Part shown: piece after piece, positions 32,143 to 42,239 of the stretch | Numbering within the stretch: position 1 is the stretch's first letter | Layout: each line of letters opens with the position of its first letter | Assembly (NCBI RefSeq): GCF_963675165.1 | Contig: NC_087384.1 | Location: forward strand, 3,837,182-3,901,181 | Length of the DNA stretch: 64,000 nucleotides | Direction: 5' to 3' | DNA from: Halichondria panicea | Lineage: Eukaryota; Porifera; Demospongiae; Suberitida; Halichondriidae | The notes under the pieces: model-generated | What the model saw: the letters and a program-made list of their open reading frames with translations, nothing else | What the model was told of the DNA's origin: nothing | The model's database searches: none | Position numbers and translations under genes: made by a program

Positions 32143-32146
32143 TTAA

Positions 32147-32649
32147 GACTCGATAGTGTTTCTGGTGATAGAAAAGGTGGGGTTTTGATTAGTTTGCCTG
32201 AAAATATAGAAATACTGAACTCTTATGCTTGTGACGTAGATGGTGTTGCAATAGAAATGCTATGTGCTCTGCTTCAACTACCTAATGGACAAACCATTCA
32301 TTTAACTCTTGTGTACCGATCTCCAAGTGTATCAATGAATGATTTATTAGGCTACATGTATCCCCTGTTGCAGCATCTAAAAAGCTTTAATGTATCTATT
32401 GTCCTAGGTGACTTTAATGTGGACATTCTAACTAACACTAATTCACAATTAGAAGTATTAATGCTTCGTCATGGTTATTCTCAGCTAGTGCACACTCCCA
32501 CTACAGACAACGGTACTCTTATAGACCATGTATATTGCAATAGCCTAGCACCAGAGCGTGTTCATACAAAGGTTACTGATGTGTACTACTCGGATCACGA
32601 TGCAGTTCTCTGCTCCATTCCCCTCGAATCTATCAGTCTAACTACGTGA
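32147..32649 (+). CDS. Helentron AP-endonuclease-like domain, C-terminal part
   Basis: This completes the exo-endo-phosphatase fold begun at ~30040. Motifs are IHLTLVYRSPS, VSIVLGDFNVDIL (catalytic GDFN), GTLIDHVYCN (IDH) and VYYSDHDAVLC (terminal SDH). The stop is at 32647-32649. Such a domain, derived from non-LTR retrotransposon endonucleases, is the feature separating Helentrons from canonical Helitrons. All catalytic-looking residues are retained. Confidence 0.85.
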
Positions 32650-32943
32650 CCTGTACACTTAGTGAGTATTTGAGGCTATATATAGCTCAACTTACTTACA
32701 TTACTGAATATTTCTGAATAATACAAGTTTCAGACACCTATAATTATTCTTGTGTATGTCCACGCTCTGACCATGTTCTATGCTATACCTTGTCTGAGAC
32801 AAATTTGCTAATTGGTTGAAACCAGTGCATTTTATACCTCTTCAGCTAGATTATCTCTGCCTGGTTTCAACCGTAACTGCCATAAGCATTCTTTGTACGC
32901 TTGTATACTTTTTTCTGGCTTGGCCAATCCGTTTTGCTGTTAC

Positions 32944-33040
32944 TCTATGACTCAAATGACTCCTATGACTCAAATGACTCCTATGACTCCTATGACTCAA
33001 ATGACTCCTATGACTCAAATGACTCAAATGACTCAAAGTT
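32944..33040 (+). repeat. 9 bp minisatellite (atgactcaa/atgactcct)
   Basis: About ten tandem 9 bp units alternate between atgactcaa and atgactcct. The matching position in Helentron copy 2 (about 42095-42131) has only three to four units, so the tract differs in length between copies. It lies beyond the endonuclease stop in the Helentron 3' region. Confidence 0.85.
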
Positions 33041-33099
33041 TACTAAGTGTTCAATTAACTGTTCCTGGTTCCTGTTGAAGACTAAGAATGTCTACCGCT

Positions 33100-34480
33100 G
33101 CAGTGAGTTAAATCCAACCATGGTGAGTGTATACATTTGTAATTATATCATCTTTACCATAACTAGTGTCAAGAGTAGATCTACTCTTGCTAGTGTACAG
33201 TGTCATAATTCAATTCTACAGATATAGTTTTTGTTTTTTGTGTATAATGCTATACTATACAAACATCCTTCATATCTTTGTCTTATAATTATATACACAC
33301 ACTAAGGGCCATCTTCGACTTGTAGTCCCAAGAAAATTGATGAACACTGGCTAATGTAACGACTTCTAATGGCTGTCTCGACATACTACAACTGTACATT
33401 GTACGCAAGAATTATAACTATGATAAAATGGCTCTGCGACACTCAAAAATTGAAGAAAATTAATGAACGAACTATTCTTGCATAGAGACCTCAATCTAAT
33501 GGCTGTCTTCGACGCACAGATTGTGGCAGATAACAAACATACATCATACGCAAACATACATCATACGCAAGAAAATCGATAAAACTATGAACTATGATTA
33601 TATAAGAGTGATACAGCAAAAATAGATGTCGCTATCCTGTTTCTACCTTCGAGCAATGCTCCCTACTTGAATGCTCCCTACTTGAATTTGGCACTTTAAT
33701 TTTGACAGCCTTCCAAAAGCCACATGGTCAGTCACTTTCGGCCTGAAGCCATGTTTATACGTGCACAACGAGTGGGTATATCAACCATGATTGTTGTTAA
33801 AAACGATCGATGCCAGAGCTCTCGCAGTCAATTTCGCTTTTATTTATTTATTGTTACAACTATTTTCAGAATCTATTTATACGTCCTTTTTTTACACTTA
33901 CTTTTGTTATACTATTTCTCTATTGTTACAACTATATTCAGGATCTATTTATACGTCCTTTTTTACACTTACTTTTGTTATACTATTTCTCTTATTTATT
34001 AAACTACCATTACATCATCATAATCATTATTTTTACACTTACTTTTGTAATACTTATTTAAACTACCATTACATCATCATAATAATTATTACATCATCAT
34101 AATCATTATTTTTACACTTACTTTTGTTCTACTATTTCTCGTCAAAAGAGGTTGACATCTGCGTGTCATGTGTTAACACACATTCCTGAACTTTGACCTA
34201 AGGAATGACACCCTAAGGAATGACACGCGGATGTCTTGCCTCCTCTGATTTCTCGTTATCCATTTCTACCATTACACCATCATAATTATTCAGTCATTCT
34301 GATCCTGTACCACCAGGAACAATGAAAGGGGTCAGAGTAGAAAGCTACAATTACGTGTATAATTCTTGATTCTTTGCTTAGAACATACCATTCAAAAAAA
34401 TTCCAATAGTAGAGGCCCCTCTACTGGGTAATAATAATTATATTAAACATACATAGATCTACAGTTCTCAATAATATTCC
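33100..34480. other. Helentron 3' region and flank, non-coding
   Basis: AT-rich, with repeated 'tttacacttacttttgttatact' and 'aactaccattacatcatcataat' blocks (33850-34130), a short inverted repeat at about 34150-34255 ('gacatctgcgtgtcat' / 'atgacacgcggatgtc'), and at about 34300-34355 a 'gatcctgtacca..aggaacaatg' segment shared with the ~750 bp repeats. No gene seen. Confidence 0.5.
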
Positions 34481-34503
34481 AATGTTAATGTCACTGTTTC
34501 TGT

Positions 34504-35629
34504 TTACACTGCAGTCTCGGGATGATCATGCTCAGTTCCAGGCAAATCGAAAGAAAAATCTGTAATTGTGTCTTGACCATTAAATGAAACAGATGCTAGT
34601 TTTGCAACACTCAGCAAATACAACTCATCTACAGCATCATTGTCAGCCGCTCCGACCAACTTTCGCAGTATGAAAGCATTTGCAGTCAAGGTAACATTCT
34701 CTCCATCATCGACCTTGAAAATGAGCCTTGCTAACAGAGAACTACTGCAATTGTCATACCTCTGAGCAACTTCACAACAAAGCGTCCATGGATTGGCGGG
34801 CTACCAGGACCAGGCTCAACATAACCATTGCACAAAATACACCATAACCATTGCACAAAATACAAACCTTCTTCGATAGGAACTCCATCACGCAAACAAC
34901 AGTAGCATTCATTATCTGTCCATCTGTAGTGATATTGTCTGTATCCAACTTCATTACTTGCCCAATGTCATCCACCTTCTCAATCGTTGATCCGTTCTTA
35001 CGCATACTCAGATATTTGTTGCCACTAAATTCTTTAACCATAAATCCGGAAAACAAATAGCACTCTCCTACAAACACTGTTCCAACGAAATCTCCCCACA
35101 CTGTGACCCGTCCAACACCACTGCCATCTGAAACGCTGACATCTTGCTTGATGTAACCACCGTCAAGAAACTCTCTTTGGCAAACTTGATGGACCTTTAC
35201 ACGGATCGTCACTACATCAAAAACACATCTATCTTCTAATGCTGCAATTAATATTTCTGGGACAACACCATCATCAAAGTCAATGTTTGTAGTGTCGAGT
35301 TGTTTTGAGCTGTGTGCAATTTCACTGCTGGACTTCAATACAATTTCCATTCTGTCTCCCCTCATTGCTCTCTTTACCTGACAGTCCCTGATCTCCACAG
35401 TCTCTTTGGCACCCTTGAACTTCTTCAAAATATCCAGCTGTCTTTCCGAAAATGATAACAATCGACATGTCTGCTTACCATCACTTGCATTTCCATCAAA
35501 ATATTTGCTCTTTCGGCCTTTCTTGATTGGTGATAAGGAAGTTAATACACATCGAATAGTTGCACTTGGGATTGGATCATTACCAATGTCATCGAAGTCA
35601 GTAACTTCCCGTGGTCTTTTTTTTGCCAT
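34504..35629 (-). pseudogene. RPA70-like single-stranded DNA-binding protein, two exons
   Basis: Exon 1 (34760-35629, starting at MAKKRPREVTDF; an upstream in-frame Met at 35662 is also possible) has an N-terminal OB-like stretch (TIRCVLTSLSPIKKGRKSKY). It then has a DNA-binding OB fold (QDVSVSDGSGVGRVTVWGDF and YLFSGFMVKEFSGNKYLSM), as in replication protein A large subunits. Exon 2 (34504-34730, after a 'tctctgttag' acceptor) encodes RLIFKVDDGENVTLTANAF and ends at 34504. The GT..AG intron is 29 bp and phase-consistent. A perfect 23 bp tandem duplication (34821-34843, repeated 34844-34866) shifts the frame inside exon 1. RPA binds ssDNA during replication. Helitrons in several lineages carry RPA-like genes, so the position between two Helentron copies may be meaningful. 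Otherwise it could be a host paralogue. Confidence 0.7.
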
Positions 35630-35639
35630 GCTAATGTTG

Positions 35640-37810
35640 GTTGATCTGCAGTTGAACAACATTTTTATTATAATTATTACGAAATCATTATTATGATGCT
35701 ACAAACTACATTCAGAGCATATAAAAAAATGCAATTTTCATTTACTTGCACTAAAAACTTGTCAAATCCTCAATATGAAGCTGCTACAATGAAAGTTTAA
35801 AACCTGCATTCAGTTGTACCAAGGGCGTATACAGAGAAGAGGGCATGCAACTCACTATGTACCCTACGTACTCATCCGACTTCGTATCAGAGACCGGATA
35901 TGCTAAAAATAGAATCCAGTATACGGACGTGAACAAGTGGGCGGTGTTGTTTACGGAGTTATAATTATGGGCGTGTACATCAGAGCTGCCTAGCCTTTGC
36001 TAGCTAGCTAGCTAACAGTGGAGTATTATTTTAGAGATGTGTCATGACCAGTCCTAGTCCAGCCAGGTCCAAGACAACCCCTTCGAGCGGGAAGTTAAGT
36101 ACTGGGCGCATTGTTAAGAGGTACCAGAGACTCAGGAAGACAGGTTTATTGTACCTAGGTTTCATGCAACTGTTGGATGGTTTGCCTTTGACACTGCTAG
36201 TACGAGCCATACTGCTGCTGAGAACTAGTTTTACTATGCTGCAATCGAGCTAGCTAGCTAGCACAGATATAAAAAAGACTTTGATTTACCTTGTGCGGTC
36301 AAAGATTACGCGTGGGCGTTTTGTGGGCAGTTCTAAAAATAGCTCAATACGAAGTCGGATGATTCTGAGAATTGGGCGAGCTGCATGCCCTCTTCTCTGT
36401 ATACGCCCTTGGTTGTACACTCAAATAAAATGTTATACACGTCCACTCACTTGTACTGTGTCTATAGACTGTATCAGTAGCCGCAGTCAGTCGCCGATCT
36501 TCCAGTTAAAACTCTTCGATCCGTCCACTCACTTGCACTGTATCAGTAGCTGCAGTTGAACAACATTTTTATTAATTACGAAATCATTATTATGATGCTA
36601 CAAACTACATTCAGAGCACATAAAAAATGCAATTTTCATTCACTTGCACTAAAGAACTTGTCAAATGCTCAATATGAAGCTGCTACATGCAATGAAAGTT
36701 TAAAACCTGCATTCAGTTGTACACTCAAATAAAATGTTATACACGTCCACTCACTTGTACTGTATCTATAGACTGTATCAGTAGCCACAGTCAGTCGCCG
36801 ATCTTCCAGTTAAAACTCTTCGATCCGTCCACTCACTTGCACTGTATCAGTAGCTGCAGTTGAACAACATTTTTATTAATTACGAAATCATTATTATGAT
36901 GCTACAAACTACATTCAGAGCACATAAAAAATGCAATTTTCATTCACTTGCACTAAAGAACTTGTCAAATGCTCAATATGAAGCTGCTACATGCAATGAA
37001 AGTTTAAAACCTGCATTCAGTTGTACACTCAAATAAAATGTTATACACGTCCACTCACTTGTACTGTATCTATAGACTGTATCAGTAGCCACAGTCAGTC
37101 GCCGATCTTCCAGTTAAAACTCTTCGATCCGTCCACTCACTTGCACTGTATCAGTAGCTGCAGTTGAACAACATTTTTATTAATTACAAAATCATTATTA
37201 TGATGCTACAAACTACATTCAGAGCACATAAAAATGCAATTTTCATTCACTTGCACTAAAGAACTTGTCAAATCCTCAATATGAAGCTGCTACATGCAAT
37301 GAAAGTTTAAAACCTGCATTCAGTTGTACACTCAAATAAAATGTTATACACGTCCACTCACTTGTACTGTGTCTATAGACTGTATCAGTAGCCGCAGTCA
37401 GTCGCCGATCTTCCAGTTAAAACTCTTCGATCCGTCCACTCACTTGCACTGTATCAGTAGCTGCAGTTGAACAACATTTTTATTAATTACGAAATCATTA
37501 TTATGATGCTACAAACTACATTCAGAGCACATAAAAAATGCAATTTTCATTCACTTGCACTAAAGAACTTGTCAAATCCTCAATATGAAGCTGCTACAAT
37601 GAAAGTTTAAAACCTGAATTCAGTTGTACACTCAATAAAATGCTATACACGTCCACTCACTTGTACTGTGTCTATAGACTGTATCAGTAGCCACAGTCAG
37701 TCGCCGATCTTCCAGTTAAAACTCTTCGATCCTTCCACTCACTTGCACTGTATCTAGATCTATATAGCCTGTATCAGTAGCTGCAGTCTCCGATCTTCCC
37801 AGACAGTTAA
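35640..37810 (-). repeat. ~303 bp satellite derived from the 5' region of the RPA-like gene
   Basis: Units start at 'ttgtacactcaaat' near 36413, 36717, 37021, 37324 and 37624 (spacing 304, 304, 303, 300). A founder-like copy at 35640-35818 overlaps the start of the RPA-like frame (tgcagttgaacaacattttt). Each unit contains 'tcagtcgccgatcttccagt', 'cgaaatcattattatgatgc' and 'caatatgaagctgctac'. A MITE splits the first copy. Confidence 0.88.
35819..36412. mobile_element. MITE with 5 bp TSD inside the satellite
   Basis: Inverted termini start CCAAGGGCGTATACAGAGAA (left) with the perfect complement ending at 36412; arms continue imperfectly for ~100 bp. It is flanked by ttgta (35814-35818 and 36413-36417). 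Sibling satellite units provide the uninterrupted target (cagttgtacactc). No transposase is encoded. Confidence 0.85.
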
Positions 37811-38480
37811 AACAATCCAAAATAATGAAGTTCAGCTCAATGAGTTCTGCTTTTATAACAGTCTAGCCGCGCTGCGCAGAGCTAAACCACAACGGCGTGC
37901 ACTTTCTTCGAACGCTTCTTTGCTGTACTGTATGATCATTACACATGCGCACAACCGGAGAAGGTTGGATAGGATCACGTGTAAGAAGAAAAAGAAGAGA
38001 AGCACTACTTTTTTGCTGAGCTGGCACAGAAATGGACAAAGATTTTCTATGTAAACTTCTAGGTGTTGCACGGTCATTGGAGACTGAAGGCGATATTTAC
38101 TTATCTCTCTGGCTACTTTGAATATAAAACTTTCATTAATCAACCCGATCCCCATCTATTCTGGCGGGTACCAGGTACAGTGTAGTGTTTACCAGATTCT
38201 TGCCAGTCAGTACAGTGCAAGCTACATACAGCACCGCTTATTCTACCCTATAGTCTTGGTCCAACCAGACAACAGACACAGCTAGTCAGATGTTATAAGC
38301 TTAGCAAAGTATTATGTACATGTAGCCATAACTTTTTGACAGTTGCTCGGTATCTATGGTAACGTGAGCAAAACGTCACATGACAGGGCCAACCTCCTCT
38401 GCACTACGGCCATAACCACGTGGTTTTATCATTACTGAAGACTTGAAGCTAGGCCTGAAGGAACGACTGACTGGATCAAG
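37811..38480. other. Gene-free stretch
   Basis: I see no exon or repeat structure that I can support. A short purine-rich tract lies near 37985-38005. Confidence 0.4.
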
Positions 38481-38573
38481 ATGCCCTTTTCAAAACCTTG
38501 TCCCCAATGTGTGGGTGAGGTCCATATCAGGACACTCAAATGCCCACCGGGTGTGGCCATATTCTGCGAAATA
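38481..38573 (+). CDS. Possible first exon with zinc-ribbon-like Cys pair
   Basis: An ATG opens MPFSKPCPQCVGEVHIRTLK and CPPGVAIFCEI, ending at a consensus GTAAGT donor (38574-38579). The C-P-x-C and later Cys resemble short N-terminal Zn-ribbons I recall in multi-copy sponge proteins ahead of basic repeats. Helentron copy 2's basic repeats begin just downstream (about 38590), so this may be the first exon of the Helentron gene, a part absent from copy 1. Low confidence. Confidence 0.35.
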
Positions 38574-38899
38574 GTAAGTCCCTTACTGTTACTGTAGAAT
38601 CAAGGTTACGTAGAAAGCGCAATGCAGCATCTACAACTGTATATAGAGCTTTAGAAAGGCTTTAGAAACATCAAGCAACGCTGAAAAACGACTGAAACTA
38701 GAGTGTCACCATGCTAACAAAAACTGAAGCTTAGAATCACCCGAGACAAGTCGTAAGCGTATAAAGCTTCAATGTGAACGCACAGCTTGTAGACACTCCA
38801 ATGTGTCTATACACATTAACTCTTTCATTGATAAAACGAAGCAGGGCTCTGACTTCGTCTGCGTATCGTGTCATTGCTTAACATATAGACAATCTGTTA

Positions 38900-39243
38900 G
38901 GCCATGCAAAATCAATTTGTAGTTTCTCAGGCCCTCGACGCTTGGAAATTGACAGCTTTACAAAAAAGTTAAATATCACAGCTTTACAAAAAAGTTAAAT
39001 ATCACGTGACCTTAAATTAAAGGCACTAAAAGAAAAGAAAAGGATACATTTGTATGGTTTTTTTGTCATGAATATAATTATGACTAAAATTAATAGGTAA
39101 AAATTATGCACTTCCGCTTATTGAGGAAGTTAGGGGTGTGTTTTCAATTAAAATTCTATGAATATCATTATCATTGCCTCAATCCGCTTGCTATTTTAGG
39201 AATAATAGCCTGAGAAACTACAAATTGACTTTGCTTGGCTTTA
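38900..39243. mobile_element. MITE in Helentron copy 2 (first)
   Basis: Inverted repeats CAATTTGTAGTTTCTCAGGC (from 38913) and its complement (about 39208-39227) extend outward imperfectly through gcaaaat/actttgc. The insert interrupts sequence that is continuous in copy 1 (around 22565). Exact ends and target duplication (TA or TTA) are uncertain. A perfect 26 bp tandem duplication lies inside (38953-39004). Confidence 0.7.
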
Positions 39244-39299
39244 TATATTGCTTGCCACTAGTAAGTACACCAAGGTAAAAAAGTCCTTGTTAAATACAG

Positions 39300-40150
39300 T
39301 TTTAGGTAATGATACTCTGTTATGCTAGTTTTAAGGGTAAGTATTGGATATGCATTACTTGTCATCGTCAGCTGTCTAGAGGATGCATGCCTATACAATC
39401 CCTAGCAAACAATTTGTCATTAGCTTCTGTATGAGCTTGCCTGTTTAAACAAACTAGAGACAAGATTGCTATGTCTCAGAGTAGCATTTATGAAAATGGT
39501 TGCCCTTCCAATAAACTGGCTTAAAGCAAACCACCCCCATTATGCTAGCAATACTGAATGGTTGGAAACACAGAATAAATGGACATAGATTTGTTTGTTG
39601 ATTGTGCTGATGACCTTTCTGGTAATAAACAACATCCAAAACTGCTGTTTCTGAAAAAGGTGTTGCTACTAATGTCTCATATAAAATAGCTGTATCCTAT
39701 ACAATCCCTAGCAAACAATTTGTCATTAGCTTCTGTACCCCCTGAGCTTGCCTGTTTGAACAAACTAGAGACAAGATTTCTATGTCTCAGAGTAGCATTT
39801 ATGAAAATGGTTGCCCTTCCATCTGTTAAACAAAGGTGTATCCATGGTCCTGCTGTAAATGTTCCTTTGAAGTTAGACAGTGTTGTTCAAACATTACCTA
39901 GGTTACCTGATCAAAGTCAGCTTGTCCAACAAAAGAATATTAGAATACAAAGCCATATGTACCAGTACATTACTCCTGAGAAAATTTTTAGTGCCCTAAA
40001 CTGGCTTAAAGCAAACCACCCCCATTATGCAGATCAATACTGAATGGTTGGAAAACACAGAATAAATGGACATAGATTTGTTTGTTGATTGTGCTGATGA
40101 CCTTTCTGGTAATAAACAACATCCAAAACTGGGTAAACCTGTTTCTGAAA
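39300..40150 (+). pseudogene. Helentron copy 2 DUF6570-like region, tandemly duplicated
   Basis: The segment from 'cctatacaatccctagcaaa' to 'gacctttctggtaataaaca' occurs twice (about 39390-39640 and 39700-40115). The first carries an internal deletion relative to the second. The second encodes SLASVPPELACLNKLETRFL and HGPAVNVPLKLDSVVQTLPR, matching 22740-22960 of copy 1. Confidence 0.7.
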
Positions 40151-40324
40151 AAGGTGTTGCTAGTAATGTCTCATATAAAATATCTTTGAAGGGTGTTAGT
40201 TACTCCTTGCCTGGAGATAGAGTAGCTGCCTCAGCAAATTTGAAAGCCCACAATTCCCACCAAGGTAGTGATTTGTCTGGGTTAGTTCCTTTGAAGTTTG
40301 CTACTCCTTGTGTAATTGCTGCTA

Positions 40325-40994
40325 CAGTGGTTTTCCATACCTTTGCAGGCTATACTCCAAGAGCACTGCAACCACAATGTAGTGATTACCTGTCTGTGTT
40401 ATTTTAGTCCACCCACACATCACAAAAATCAATGATGGGTAAACTTAATACTGGCTATTGCAGACTTTTCACACAACTCAAGGGGTTACTACTCTACTTT
40501 CACAGCACTCCTTCTATATAATGCTTGAGGTCAACAAGCTGCTTTCGGAAATATCCAATTTTGAGCCTATAGTAAATACAGGCCCTCCGCTCCCTATAGC
40601 TATACATACAAGTTTTAGCTCATATCATTTTGCCACAATGAACCAAGCAACAAGTTAGCTAAGCTACCATCAGAGCTACCATCATTTCAGTCAGACAAAA
40701 TATAAGACACCTGGAACATTTAGCGGCTATTTGGCGAGTGAGCTATTAGAATTTGGCGATTTTTAATTTGACGTCTTAGGCCTACAGCAATTAGGTCCAC
40801 TAATTTGGCAGTTTTGAAATTGTCAAATTAAAACCAGTTACAGTTTGCATTTTGCAGGCCATAGCAAGTAATTTTGTTGGCTTGTATACTAACAATCATA
40901 ACAGAAGCCAACCAAAATACTATATTTACTACATTGTGGTTGCAGTGCTCTTGCAGTATAGCAGTATAGCCTGCAAAGGTAAGGAAAACCACTG
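40325..40994. mobile_element. TA-flanked MITE in Helentron copy 2 (second)
   Basis: Termini CAGTGGTTTTCC (40325) and its complement ending at 40994 are flanked by TA (40323-40324 and 40995-40996). Arms of ~55 bp include TTTGCAGGCTATACT and GAGCACTGCAACCACAATGT. The right arm has an extra 9 bp tandem copy of cagtatagc. It is 670 bp with no transposase, a Tc1/mariner-type MITE. It sits at what appears to be the same Helentron position as the 2.2 kb transposon in copy 1. Confidence 0.82.
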
Positions 40995-41001
40995 TACTAG
41001 A

Positions 41002-41940
41002 TGTTTGGATACTTTTACCTCTAGCTGTAATTTGACTGTTCATAATGTGCCAGGATATGGAGATTGCTTATTTTGGGCAGTAGCTTACCAGCTAAATGCC
41101 AACACTGTGTGCAGTGCCAGTGCCCCTGAACTAAGACAGGTGGTAGCCTCTTACATAGAAAACCGTAGTGACCGGTTCAGCAGCTTTTTAGCTGGATCTC
41201 AGCCCTCTAGTAACCCATATGACAATGATACTGAGGTTCCCAGTGTTGAAGATACATGCATTGATAGTATGACTGATCCTGATTTGCAGTTACTATAGGC
41301 AGGTGGACTAAATCTTGAAAGACTTAGACACGGTGCCTGGGATAACCTATGCAATAGCTGACATCTTCTCTGTTACCATCAATGTGTATGCTGCTAATGA
41401 ACACAGCTTACAGTTAAGCCTGAGGTATTTGTGATGTAACTACTCCACACCCTACCAACTGTTCTTAACTTTGCCACAGCTAGACATCATTTACTTATTA
41501 GATATTCTCATTTATCTCTTTTCTTTACATACTATCAAAATGGCTCTACTTTATTTGAGGTTAACATTGGACTCATCATGTAATGGCACTTTGTAGGCCT
41601 TGATGTGGTACCTAAGCTAAATGAACCTGCTATCGCTTAGAGTTATCTGCAGGTTCATCTCGTAGTGCACAGAGTATATCTACCAGTACTCTTGACAAGA
41701 ATGTTGATACTACTAGTTGTGATGATGATACTGTATCTCCTGAATTTGAAATTGATGATAAAACATTTGATGAAGGCGATGAGCATACCAGACAGATTAC
41801 AGGTGGTCCTACAGCTAGTATGATGTCCATTGAAAACCCTGAAGCATTTGCAGAGATAGTGTGCCTAGCACCGGGTGAAAACCAAAAACCGTTGTACATA
41901 ATGTCTGACACTAATTTTGAGGCTATGAGTAACCCTGAAA
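41002..41940 (+). pseudogene. Helentron copy 2 OTU domain remnant
   Basis: SCNLTVHNVPGYGDCLFWAV keeps the Cys of the OTU loop but reads G-Y-G-D-C rather than copy 1's G-D-G-N-C, so the catalytic Asp position has changed. After 41298 frames break repeatedly, and ~90 bp of unrelated AT-rich sequence (about 41425-41540) interrupts the region before the W-H-F block (ATGTAATGGCACTTTGTAGG context near 41580). Confidence 0.75.
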
Positions 41941-42239
41941 CTAGTGCATTTTATACAGCCTCTTGCTAGATTATCTCTGCCTGGTTTCAACCATGACTGC
42001 GATAGGGTTAGGGTTTATTAAACATTCATTTAAGCATTCTTATTGTACTGTTGTACTGTGGCTTGGCCAATCACTTGCAAGTGATCCATTTTGCTATGAC
42101 TCTAATGATTCCAATGACTCAAATGACTCAAAGTGCTTATTTTTAACTGTTCCTGGTTCCTGTTGAAGGCTAAGAATATCTACCGCTGCAGTGAGTTAAA
42201 TCCAATCATGCATGGTGAGTCTCCATGCAGTGTGTGTAT

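Larger units (their letters stand above)
22313..34130 (+). mobile_element. Helentron copy 1 (Helitron superfamily), with nested insertions
   Basis: In order it carries an N-terminal basic repeat/DUF6570-like region, an OTU domain, a Helitron Rep (HUH, two-Tyr) region, a PIF1-type helicase and an AP-endonuclease-like domain fused after the helicase. That set defines Helentron-type elements. Two other transposons sit inside it (23374-25573 and 30186-32142). The 5' edge joins array sequence at ~22312, and comparison with copy 2 suggests the first N-terminal part is lost. The 3' limit is approximate; similarity to copy 2 runs to about 34.1 kb. Confidence 0.85.

Noticed and set aside
32851-33036. 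MTQMTP / SHLSHRSH-like repetitive peptides
   Set aside because: They come from the 9 bp minisatellite in several frames on both strands, beyond the endonuclease stop.
33791-34102. Hydrophobic frames resembling membrane proteins
   Set aside because: AT-rich repeated 'tttacacttactttt' sequence gives Phe/Leu/Tyr-rich translations by composition alone.
35406-35696. Plus-strand frames opposite the RPA-like gene
   Set aside because: Antisense shadows of the minus-strand coding exon.
36044-36559. Frames in the MITE and satellite at 36.0-36.6 kb
   Set aside because: They span MITE and satellite borders and show no conserved motif.
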